This document shows positions 18,055 through 25,347 of a stretch of 64,000 nt of DNA, one piece after another. The notes under the pieces are model-generated. The model did no database searches. It had not been told where the DNA came from and saw only the letters and a program-made list of their open reading frames with translations. Origin of the DNA: Streptomyces sp. NBC_00572 (GTDB lineage Bacteria > Actinomycetota > Actinomycetes > Streptomycetales > Streptomycetaceae); contig NZ_JAPENX010000001.1 of NCBI RefSeq assembly GCF_026341815.1, positions 4,030,001-4,094,000 on the forward strand, read 5' to 3'. Within the stretch, counting starts at the first letter, position 1; each line of letters begins with the position of its first letter. A program made the position numbers and the translations under genes.

Positions 18055-19038
18055 ATGCTGCTCGAAGTGCGCGACCTGCACGTGGAGTTCCACACCCGGG
18101 ACGGGGTCGCCAAGGCGGTCAACGGCGTCGACTACTCCGTCGACGCCGGAGAGACGCTGGCCGTGCTCGGCGAGTCCGGCTCCGGCAAGTCCGTGACCGC
18201 CCAGGCCGTCATGGGCATTCTCGACATCCCCCCGGGGAAGATCACCCAGGGCGAGATCCTCTTCCAGGGCCAGGACCTCCTGAAGCTCAAGGAGGAGGAA
18301 CGGCGCAAGATCCGCGGCGCCAGGATGGCGATGGTCTTCCAGGACGCGCTGTCCTCCCTCAACCCCGTCGTCAGCGTCGGCGACCAGCTCGGCGAGATGT
18401 TCCAGGTCCACAAGGGCATGTCGCGGAAGGACTCCAGGGCCAAGGCCGTCGAGCTGATGGACCGGGTCCGCATCCCCGCCGCCAAGGAACGCGTCGGCCA
18501 GTACCCCCACCAGTTCTCCGGCGGCATGCGCCAGCGCATCATGATCGCGATGGCGCTCGCCCTCGAACCCGAACTGATCATCGCCGACGAGCCCACCACC
18601 GCCCTCGACGTCACCGTCCAGGCCCAGGTCATGGACCTGCTCGCCGAGCTCCAGCGCGAGCTGAACATGGGCCTCATCCTCATCACCCACGACCTCGGCG
18701 TCGTCGCCGACGTCGCCGACAAGATCGCCGTCATGTACGCCGGCCGGATCGTCGAACGCGCCCCCGTCCACGAGATCTACAAGGCTCCCGCCCACCCCTA
18801 CACCAAGGGCCTCCTCGAATCGATCCCGCGCCTGGACCAGAAGGGCCAGGAGCTGTACGCGATCAAGGGTCTGCCGCCCAACCTGCTGAACATCCCGCCG
18901 GGCTGCGCCTTCAACCCGCGCTGCCCCATGGCCCAGGACGTCTGCCGGACCGACGTGCCCCCGCTGTACGACGTGACCGATTCCCCGGTGCCGCGCGCGA
19001 GCGCCTGCCACTTCTGGAAGGAGTGCCTCCATGGCTGA
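18055..19038 (+). CDS. Oligopeptide ABC transporter ATPase, OppD/DppD type (operon 2)
   Basis: A 327-residue ATPase very close to the operon 1 OppD-type subunit but without its first 22 or so residues. Walker A GESGSGKS is near 38-45, the signature FSGGMRQRI near 155, Walker B LIIADEPT near 175. The C-terminal Cys set (GCAFNPRCP, DVC, SACHF) is kept. Only 6 nt separate it from the upstream permease, and the GGTAGGGACC run ahead of the ATG overlaps that stop codon. It overlaps the next ATPase by 8 nt (ATGGCTGA). Confidence 0.94.
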   Translation: MLLEVRDLHVEFHTRDGVAKAVNGVDYSVDAGETLAVLGESGSGKSVTAQAVMGILDIPPGKITQGEILFQGQDLLKLKEEERRKIRGARMAMVFQDALSSLNPVVSVGDQLGEMFQVHKGMSRKDSRAKAVELMDRVRIPAAKERVGQYPHQFSGGMRQRIMIAMALALEPELIIADEPTTALDVTVQAQVMDLLAELQRELNMGLILITHDLGVVADVADKIAVMYAGRIVERAPVHEIYKAPAHPYTKGLLESIPRLDQKGQELYAIKGLPPNLLNIPPGCAFNPRCPMAQDVCRTDVPPLYDVTDSPVPRASACHFWKECLHG

Positions 19039-20119
19039 GGCGATTCTCGAAGTCCGGGACCTGCACAAGCACTACCCGCTCACCCGGGGCATCCTCTTCA
19101 AGAAGCAGGTCGGCGCCGTCAAGGCGGTCGACGGGGTCGACTTCGACGTCGCCGCCGGCGAGACCCTCGGCATCGTCGGCGAATCCGGCTGCGGCAAGTC
19201 GACGGTCGCGAAGATGCTGGTCAACCTGGAGCGGCCGACGTCCGGCACGATCCGCTACAAGGGCGACGACATCACCACCCTCTCGCCGAAGGCCCTGAAG
19301 GCCGTCCGCCGCAACATCCAGATGGTGTTCCAGGACCCGTACACCTCGCTCAACCCGCGCATGACCGTCGGCGACATCATCGGCGAGCCGTACGAGATCC
19401 ACCCCGAGGTGGCCCCCAAGGGCGACCGGCGCCGCAAGGTCCAGGACCTCCTGGACGTCGTCGGCCTCAACCCCGAGTACATCAACCGCTACCCGCACCA
19501 GTTCTCAGGCGGCCAGCGCCAGCGCATCGGCATCGCCCGAGGCCTCGCCCTCCAGCCCGAGATCATCGTCGCCGACGAGCCGGTCTCCGCCCTCGACGTC
19601 TCCGTCCAGGCGCAGGTGGTCAACCTCCTCGCGAGCCTCCAGTCCGAGTTCTCCCTGTCGTACGTCTTCATCGCCCACGACCTGTCGATCGTCCGGCACA
19701 TCTCCGACCGGGTCGGCGTCATGTACCTCGGCCGGATCGTCGAGATCGGCAGCGACGCGCAGATCTACGATCACCCGACCCACCCCTACACCCAGGCGCT
19801 CCTCTCCGCCGTCCCGGTCCCCGACCCCGAGGCCCGCGCCCACCGCGATCGCATCATCATCGCCGGCGACGTCCCCTCCCCGGCGAACGTCCCCTCCGGC
19901 TGCCGCTTCCGCACCCGCTGCTGGAAGGCCCAGGAACGCTGCACCCTGGAAGTCCCCGAACTCGCCGTCCCCGCGGTCTTCCGCCTCACGGACAGCCCGG
20001 CGAAACACGACTCGGCCTGCCACTTCGCCGAGGAGAAGCACGTCGTCCCCTCGGAGGACGACACGGACGGACCCGAAGCGCCTCCGCAGCACGGCTTCAG
20101 GAAGCCGGAATCGCCTTAA
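19031..20119 (+). CDS. Oligopeptide ABC transporter ATPase, OppF/DppF type (operon 2)
   Basis: A 362-residue ATPase, paralogue of the operon 1 OppF-type subunit. Walker A GESGCGKS lies at about residues 54-61, the signature FSGGQRQRIG near 158, Walker B EIIVADEPVSALD near 177. The Cys set SGCRFRTRCW, ERC and SACHF is conserved. It has an extra acidic and Pro-rich tail of about 25 residues after HVVPSEDD that the operon 1 protein lacks. Last gene of the operon, followed by a perfect 14-bp hairpin at 20199-20234. Confidence 0.94.
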   Translation: MAEAILEVRDLHKHYPLTRGILFKKQVGAVKAVDGVDFDVAAGETLGIVGESGCGKSTVAKMLVNLERPTSGTIRYKGDDITTLSPKALKAVRRNIQMVFQDPYTSLNPRMTVGDIIGEPYEIHPEVAPKGDRRRKVQDLLDVVGLNPEYINRYPHQFSGGQRQRIGIARGLALQPEIIVADEPVSALDVSVQAQVVNLLASLQSEFSLSYVFIAHDLSIVRHISDRVGVMYLGRIVEIGSDAQIYDHPTHPYTQALLSAVPVPDPEARAHRDRIIIAGDVPSPANVPSGCRFRTRCWKAQERCTLEVPELAVPAVFRLTDSPAKHDSACHFAEEKHVVPSEDDTDGPEAPPQHGFRKPESP

Positions 20120-20198
20120 CGCGCAGGCAACTTGACGGAAGCCGTTCCGATATACGGACACGCCAAGGTGAACAACGTACGGCCGTGCGGGTGCCGTG

Positions 20199-20234
20199 AA
20201 CCGGCCGGGGCGCACCATGTCGCCCCGGCCGGTT
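20199..20234 (+). terminator. Terminator of importer operon 2
   Basis: aaccggccggggcg at 20199-20212 pairs perfectly with 20221-20234 around an 8-nt loop, 80 nt after the stop codon. Confidence 0.75.
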
Positions 20235-20300
20235 GCACGCGCCCCACAGGTTCCGCGGAATCGCTTGTTTCGGTTGATGGCAACCGTGAGTATCGGGATC

Positions 20301-21239
20301 GTGACTGTGACACGACCGGCACGTCTCACGGGCGCCGCGCTCTGCGCCGCGCTCGCCCTCATCACCGCCGTGTGGATCCTCAAGGACCTCGCCGCGCTCG
20401 GCTCACCCGTCGACCTCGCCTGGTACTGGGCGGGAGACCACCACTTCCTCATCCGGGGACGGTCCTCCACCTCCCTGATCGACCCCGTGCTGCTCGTCGT
20501 CTCCGCGGCCGCCGTCGTCGCCGCCGTCCGCTCCCGGCACGCGGCCTCCGCGCTCACCGCCGTCGGCACCGTCACCCTCGCCCTGCGCCTGCCCGGCCTC
20601 TGGGTACCCGACAGCGGGGCCCTCGTCACCGCACTCCTCGAACTGGCCCTCGCCGCCGGTCTGGTCATCACCGCGGCCGTCGGCCGCCGCCCCGCCGCCG
20701 CCTCGTACGAGCCGCTCCCCACCCGCCCGCGCACCGGCCCCGCCGTCGCCGCCGGAGTCCTCCTCGCCGTCGGCGCGCTCGTCGTGACCCTGTGGGAGCT
20801 GTACTGGGCCGGCGAACTGCCCCTGGAGATCACCGTCGACCGGTTCATCGGCGGCCGGTCCGTCATCAAGGCGGTCCTCGCACCCCCGCCCGGCTGGCTG
20901 TCGCTGACCCTCGTCGCCCTGTACGGCACCGCCGCCGTCTCCGCCTTCGCGCGGGCCCGCCACAGCCGGGCCTTCGGACTGCTCGCCGGGGTGGTCATGA
21001 CGATCGGCGGCCTCGCCGAGGTCGCGCGGACCACCCGGTACGAACTGGTCGGCCAGTTCCCGGACATCCCGGCCGCCGACCAGCTGGGCGTCCTCAGCGC
21101 CTTCTTCGAGGTGCTCGCGGGCATCGCGGTGCTCGTCCTCCTCGCCGGACGCGGCGTTCCCGCCGCCGCGCCCGGTCCCTACCCGCCGGCCGGGATGCTG
21201 CCCCCGGCCCCGCCCTACCCGCCGCCGCCCGGCTGGTGA
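20301..21239 (+). CDS. Multi-pass membrane protein of unknown function
   Basis: About 312 residues with roughly seven hydrophobic segments separated by short Arg- or Pro-rich loops and a Pro-rich C-terminus (PPAPPYPPPPGW). I recognise no transporter or enzyme motif; the first segment has LTGAALCAALALITAVWIL. The frame is open back to 20196, but that start lies inside the terminator hairpin of the previous operon. I prefer the GTG codons at 20301 or 20307, which follow GGGA at 20295-20298. It converges on the S9 peptidase gene with only 4 nt between the stops. Hypothetical, restricted as far as I can tell to streptomycete-like proteins. Confidence 0.65.
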   Translation: MTVTRPARLTGAALCAALALITAVWILKDLAALGSPVDLAWYWAGDHHFLIRGRSSTSLIDPVLLVVSAAAVVAAVRSRHAASALTAVGTVTLALRLPGLWVPDSGALVTALLELALAAGLVITAAVGRRPAAASYEPLPTRPRTGPAVAAGVLLAVGALVVTLWELYWAGELPLEITVDRFIGGRSVIKAVLAPPPGWLSLTLVALYGTAAVSAFARARHSRAFGLLAGVVMTIGGLAEVARTTRYELVGQFPDIPAADQLGVLSAFFEVLAGIAVLVLLAGRGVPAAAPGPYPPAGMLPPAPPYPPPPGW

Positions 21240-21243
21240 CTCC

Positions 21244-23409
21244 TCAGCCCGACGTCACTCCCAGGGACCGCTTCAGGAAGTCCACCTGGAGCAGGAGCAG
21301 GTTCTCCGCGACCTGCTCCTGCGGCGTGATGTGGGTGACCCCCGACAGCGGCAGCACCTCGTGCGGCCGGCCCGCCGCGAGGAGCGCGGAGGAGAGCCGC
21401 AGCGCGTGCGCGACCACCACGTTGTCGTCCGCGAGACCGTGGACGATCATCATCGGCCGCGCGGGCACCTCCGGCGCGGAGAGCCCGTCGTCGGTGAGCA
21501 GCGACTGCGCCGCGTACACCTCGGGATCGTCCTGCGGGGTGCCGAGGTACCGCTCCGTGTAGTGGGTGTCGTACAGCCGCCAGTCCGTCACCGGCGCCCC
21601 CACCACGGCCGCGTGGAAGACGTCCGGCCGCCGCAGCACCGCCCGCGCCGCCAGATAACCGCCGTACGACCAGCCCCGGACCGCCACCCGCTCCAGGTCC
21701 AGCGGGAAGCGCCCGGCGAGGCCCTGGAGCGCGTCCACCTGATCGTCGAGGGTCGGCCCGAAGTCCCGCGCGATCGCCTTCTCCCAGGCGGGGGAGCGGC
21801 CCGGCGTGCCCCGACCGTCCGCCACGACCACCGCGAAGCCCTGGTCGGCGAACCACTGGGAGGTGAGGTGGGCGTTGTGCGCGGCGAGCACCCGCGGCCC
21901 GTGCGGACCGCCGTACGGATCCATCAGGACCGGCAGCGGCCCGTCCCCCTCCTCGTACCCCGAGGGCAGCAGCACCGCGCACGGGATCCGCCGGACACCG
22001 GCCTCCGTGAGCCGCACCCGCGCTCCGATCACCGGCTGTTGGGCGCACGAGGCCACCACCGCGACCTGTGCGCCGTCCCGCAGCACCCGCGCCACGCTCC
22101 CCGGCGAATCCGGCCGCGCCGACACCAGGACCGTCACCGCCCCGGAGCGCACCGCGCCGTGCACACCGACACCCTCGGACAGCCGCTCCGCGCCCCGGCC
22201 CGTCACCCGGTACACATGCACCTCACCCGTCTCGGGGAGAGCCGCGTCCGCGCCCGCCGACGCCGAGACGAGCACGTCCTCGGCCCCGATGTCGAGCACC
22301 GCCCTGACGTGCAGCGCGGCATCGGTCAGCACCTGATCGCCCACCGCCAGGACCCGGGCCCCACCCTCGTCCGTGAGCCGTACGAGCCGCCCGTCCGGCG
22401 CCCACGCCGGCACCCCTGGCAGCAGCTCCAGCCACACCGGATCCCGCTCCGCCCGCACGGTCGTCGTCTCCCCGGAATCCGGGTCCACCGCCAGGAACAG
22501 CTGCTCCCGCTGGTCCCGCGCCTGGACGAGGAGGAGCGGCGCCCCGGCCCCCGACCAGTGCACGCGCGCGAGGTACGGATACCGCCCCCGGTCCCACTCC
22601 ACCTCCGTGCGGGCCCCGTCGAGATCCATGACGAAGAGCCGGACGTCCGCGTTGGCCGTACCCGCCGACGGGTACGCCACCGGCTGCGGTTCCCGGTCCG
22701 GATGCGCCGGGTCCGCGATCCACCAGCGCCGTACCGCCCGGTCGTCGGCGCGGGCCACGAGCAACCGGTCCGAGGCGGGGGACCACCAGAAACCACGGTC
22801 CCGGGTCATCTCCTCCGAGGCGATGAATTCGGCCAATCCGTAGGAGACGTGCGCGTCTTCCGGAACGGCCAGCTCCCGGTCGCCCGAACCGTCCGCCCCC
22901 ACCACGCGCAGCGCGCCCCCCGTCACGTACGCCACCAGGCGTCCGTCCGGCGAGGGACGGGGGTCGAGCACCGGCCCCGGCACCGGCAGCTCCCGCGCCG
23001 TCCCGGCCCGCAGCTCCGCCGTGAACAGCCGCCCCGACAGGGCGAAGGCCGCCAACTCCACCGCCCCGTCCACCGCGTACGCCACCACACCGGCCGAGCC
23101 CTCGCGGCTCCGCTCCCGGCGCGCCCGCTCCTGCGGTGACAACTCCTCCTCCGCGCCCGCGAGCAGCACCTCCGGGTCGGCCGCCACCCGCTCCACGGGC
23201 GCTCCGCCGTCGCGGGGCAGGTCGAGGACCCAGAGCCGGTGCGAACGGTCCACACCGGACGCGGCCCTGACGAACGCCACGCGCTCCCCGTCCGGGGAGA
23301 CCGAGAAGGCACGCGGAACCCCCAGGCCGAACCGCTGGGTCCGGGCGTGCTGGCGGGGAAAGGAGAGCCCGGCCGAGGGTGTGGCCGGCTGCTGTCGAGA
23401 CGAGGTCAT
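21244..23409 (-). CDS. S9 family peptidase (dipeptidyl-peptidase IV / prolyl oligopeptidase type)
   Basis: A 721-residue serine peptidase, probably cytoplasmic because no signal peptide is seen. The first 450 residues form a DPP4-like beta-propeller (FSVSPDGERVAF, PSPDGRLVAYV). The C-terminal alpha/beta-hydrolase domain has ADGRGTPGRSPAWEKA, the nucleophile elbow GWSYGG with Ser581, Asp662 in HGLADDNVV and His693 in SGVTHIT. It removes dipeptides or oligopeptide ends, so it may break down peptides taken up by the nearby importers; that link is inference. The frame is open to 23472; I chose the ATG at 23409, which has no ribosome site but a TAGTTT -10 box 7 nt upstream, suggesting a leaderless mRNA. 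Confidence 0.92.
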   Translation of the reverse strand: MTSSRQQPATPSAGLSFPRQHARTQRFGLGVPRAFSVSPDGERVAFVRAASGVDRSHRLWVLDLPRDGGAPVERVAADPEVLLAGAEEELSPQERARRERSREGSAGVVAYAVDGAVELAAFALSGRLFTAELRAGTARELPVPGPVLDPRPSPDGRLVAYVTGGALRVVGADGSGDRELAVPEDAHVSYGLAEFIASEEMTRDRGFWWSPASDRLLVARADDRAVRRWWIADPAHPDREPQPVAYPSAGTANADVRLFVMDLDGARTEVEWDRGRYPYLARVHWSGAGAPLLLVQARDQREQLFLAVDPDSGETTTVRAERDPVWLELLPGVPAWAPDGRLVRLTDEGGARVLAVGDQVLTDAALHVRAVLDIGAEDVLVSASAGADAALPETGEVHVYRVTGRGAERLSEGVGVHGAVRSGAVTVLVSARPDSPGSVARVLRDGAQVAVVASCAQQPVIGARVRLTEAGVRRIPCAVLLPSGYEEGDGPLPVLMDPYGGPHGPRVLAAHNAHLTSQWFADQGFAVVVADGRGTPGRSPAWEKAIARDFGPTLDDQVDALQGLAGRFPLDLERVAVRGWSYGGYLAARAVLRRPDVFHAAVVGAPVTDWRLYDTHYTERYLGTPQDDPEVYAAQSLLTDDGLSAPEVPARPMMIVHGLADDNVVVAHALRLSSALLAAGRPHEVLPLSGVTHITPQEQVAENLLLLQVDFLKRSLGVTSG

Positions 23410-23590
23410 GCGGCTGAAACTAGCGCTGTGCGCCCCCCTCGTGCCTCCGTCCGCCGATCGATGCGGCCGCACGGATAGTTATGATCCGTAGCGCTAGGTG
23501 GGTATGCATCCGACGGGCATGCCCTCTGGCACATGCTGATCGACCGAACCACTCGAATATCCGACCGAAGAAGTGTGGAGGTGAACCGCC

Positions 23591-23785
23591 GTGGCACTCT
23601 CGATCTCCGTGGTGGTGCTGCTGGCGATCGTCGTCTTCCTTCTGATCCGGAAATCCGGGTTGAAGGCTGGACATGCGGCGGTCTGCGCGCTCCTGGGCTT
23701 CTACCTGGCGAGCTCGTCCATCGCCCCGTCCATCAGCACCCTCACCACGAACGTGGCGAACATGGTCGGCGGCCTCAAGTTCTGA
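23591..23785 (+). CDS. Small conserved membrane protein (64 aa)
   Basis: A 64-residue protein with one hydrophobic N-terminal helix (ALSISVVVLLAIVVFLLI), a short basic turn (RKSGLKAG), and a second hydrophobic segment (AAVCALLGFYLASSSIAPSI). It would be a two-pass membrane peptide. GGAGGTG at 23577-23583 lies 7 nt before the GTG start. It is divergent from the S9 peptidase gene and 92 nt upstream of mshB. I recognise it only as a conserved streptomycete hypothetical of this type; the function is unknown. Confidence 0.75.
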   Translation: MALSISVVVLLAIVVFLLIRKSGLKAGHAAVCALLGFYLASSSIAPSISTLTTNVANMVGGLKF

Positions 23786-23877
23786 AGGCCGCAGCCAAGA
23801 GGCCGCGGCCCGAGAGATCGCAGCACGAGAGGTCACGGTCCGGTCGCTCCCGTGCCCCGACCTCGTAGGGTGGGGAC

Positions 23878-24768
23878 ATGTCCGATCTCCCCGCCCGCCG
23901 TCTGCTGCTCGTACACGCGCACCCGGACGACGAGTCGATCAACAACGGCGCCACCATGGCCAGGTACGCGGCCGAGGGCGCCCTCGTCACCCTGGTCACC
24001 TGCACGCTCGGCGAGGAGGGCGAGGTCATCCCGCCCGAGCTCGCCCATCTGGCCCCCGACCGGGAGGACCGGCTCGGCCCCCACCGCGTCGGCGAACTCG
24101 CCGCCGCGATGACCGAGCTGGGCGTCACCGACCACCGCTTCCTCGGTGGCCCCGGCCGCTTCCGCGACTCCGGAATGATGGGCGCCGAGCAGAACAAGCG
24201 CGACAACGCCTTCTGGAACACCGACGTCGACACCGCCGCCCCGTACCTCGTCGAGGTCATCAGGGAGACCCGCCCGCAGGTCCTCGTCACCTACGACCCC
24301 GACGGCGGCTACGGACACCCGGACCACATCCAGGCCCACCGGGTCGCCATGCGCGCCGCCGAACTGGCCGCCGACCCCGCCTACCGCCCCGATCTGGGAC
24401 CGGCCCACACGATCGCGAAGATCTACTGGAACCGGGTCCCGCGCACGGTCGCCGAGGCCGGATTCGCCCGGCTGCGTGCCGAGGGCTCCGCCTTCCCGGC
24501 CGTCGCCGCGATCGACGACGTCCCCGGCGTCGTCGACGAGGACCGGATCACCGCCGAGATCGACGCGGGCCCCGAGCACACGGCCCGCAAGAGCGCGGCG
24601 ATGGCCGCGCACGTCACCCAAGTCGCGGTCGACGGTCCGTTCTTCGCTCTCTCCAACGACCTGGGCCAGCCGATCTTCACCACGGAGTACTACGAGTTGG
24701 TACGGGGCGTCCCGGGCGCCCCCGCGGGCACCCGGGAGACGGACCTCTTCGCCGGGGTGACCGCATGA
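23878..24768 (+). CDS. mshB: N-acetyl-1-D-myo-inositol-2-amino-2-deoxy-alpha-D-glucopyranoside deacetylase (MshB)
   Basis: A 296-residue zinc deacetylase of the PIG-L/LmbE family. It removes the acetyl group from GlcNAc-Ins, the second step of mycothiol synthesis; mycothiol is the main thiol of actinobacteria. The zinc site is visible: HAHPDDE with His15 and Asp18, and GHPDH around residues 146-150. GGPGRFRDSGMMG and the length match MshB. No ribosome site precedes the ATG, but TAGGGT at 23866-23871 ends 6 nt before it, so the mRNA is probably leaderless. It overlaps the next gene by 4 nt (ATGA). Confidence 0.95.
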   Translation: MSDLPARRLLLVHAHPDDESINNGATMARYAAEGALVTLVTCTLGEEGEVIPPELAHLAPDREDRLGPHRVGELAAAMTELGVTDHRFLGGPGRFRDSGMMGAEQNKRDNAFWNTDVDTAAPYLVEVIRETRPQVLVTYDPDGGYGHPDHIQAHRVAMRAAELAADPAYRPDLGPAHTIAKIYWNRVPRTVAEAGFARLRAEGSAFPAVAAIDDVPGVVDEDRITAEIDAGPEHTARKSAAMAAHVTQVAVDGPFFALSNDLGQPIFTTEYYELVRGVPGAPAGTRETDLFAGVTA

Positions 24769-25172
24769 GCCCCAAGCCGCCCGCGAAGCCCACCGCACCG
24801 ACCGCGCCCGCCGCGTCCACCGTCTCCCGTAACGCCCGAATCGCCTGGTACGCGGGCCTGGCCGTCCTCGGCGTGCTCGTCGGGACGGCCGGCGCCCTCG
24901 TCCAAGCCGCCTGGCTCCCCCTCGGCTTGATCCTCGCGCTCCTGGCGACCGCGGGCCTCTTCTACGGAGGAATGCGGGCGACCGGCACCCAGGTCGGCGT
25001 GGCCGCCGGCGGAGTCGGCTGGCTGGTCGCCGTCATCCTGCTCAGCCTCGGACGCCCCGAGGGTGACGGGGTGTTCGGCGGAGGCGTCGGCGAGCTGCTG
25101 TTCCTTTTCGGCGGAATGGCGATCGCTGTGATGTGCACCACGCTGTCCCGGCTGTCGCGACCGACCCCGTGA
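24765..25172 (+). CDS. DUF6113-like small membrane protein
   Basis: A 135-residue protein with a Pro/Ala/Thr-rich N-terminus of about 25 residues and four predicted membrane helices (YAGLAVLGVLVGTAGALVQ, LGLILALLATAGLFYGG, AGGVGWLVAVILLSL, LLFLFGGMAIAVMC). It starts inside the mshB stop codon (ATGA, 24765-24768), so it is co-translated with mshB. Streptomycete genomes often pair this protein with mshB, but I know of no evidence that it works in mycothiol synthesis. The DUF name is from memory. Confidence 0.78.
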   Translation: MSPKPPAKPTAPTAPAASTVSRNARIAWYAGLAVLGVLVGTAGALVQAAWLPLGLILALLATAGLFYGGMRATGTQVGVAAGGVGWLVAVILLSLGRPEGDGVFGGGVGELLFLFGGMAIAVMCTTLSRLSRPTP

Positions 25173-25347
25173 ACAGGACGACTTGACTCCGGGGACGCCC
25201 TGACTTCGGCCGGATTGCCCGTCGTCCGTCACCCGGGGATCAGGTACGAGAGGGCGGCGGCCAGTATGGTGGTGCGCGCCGCCGAACCGCCCGGGTTACA
25301 CGAGCATCAGCAAGAGCGGGCGGTGGAGCCAACCGGGAGATCCTGCT

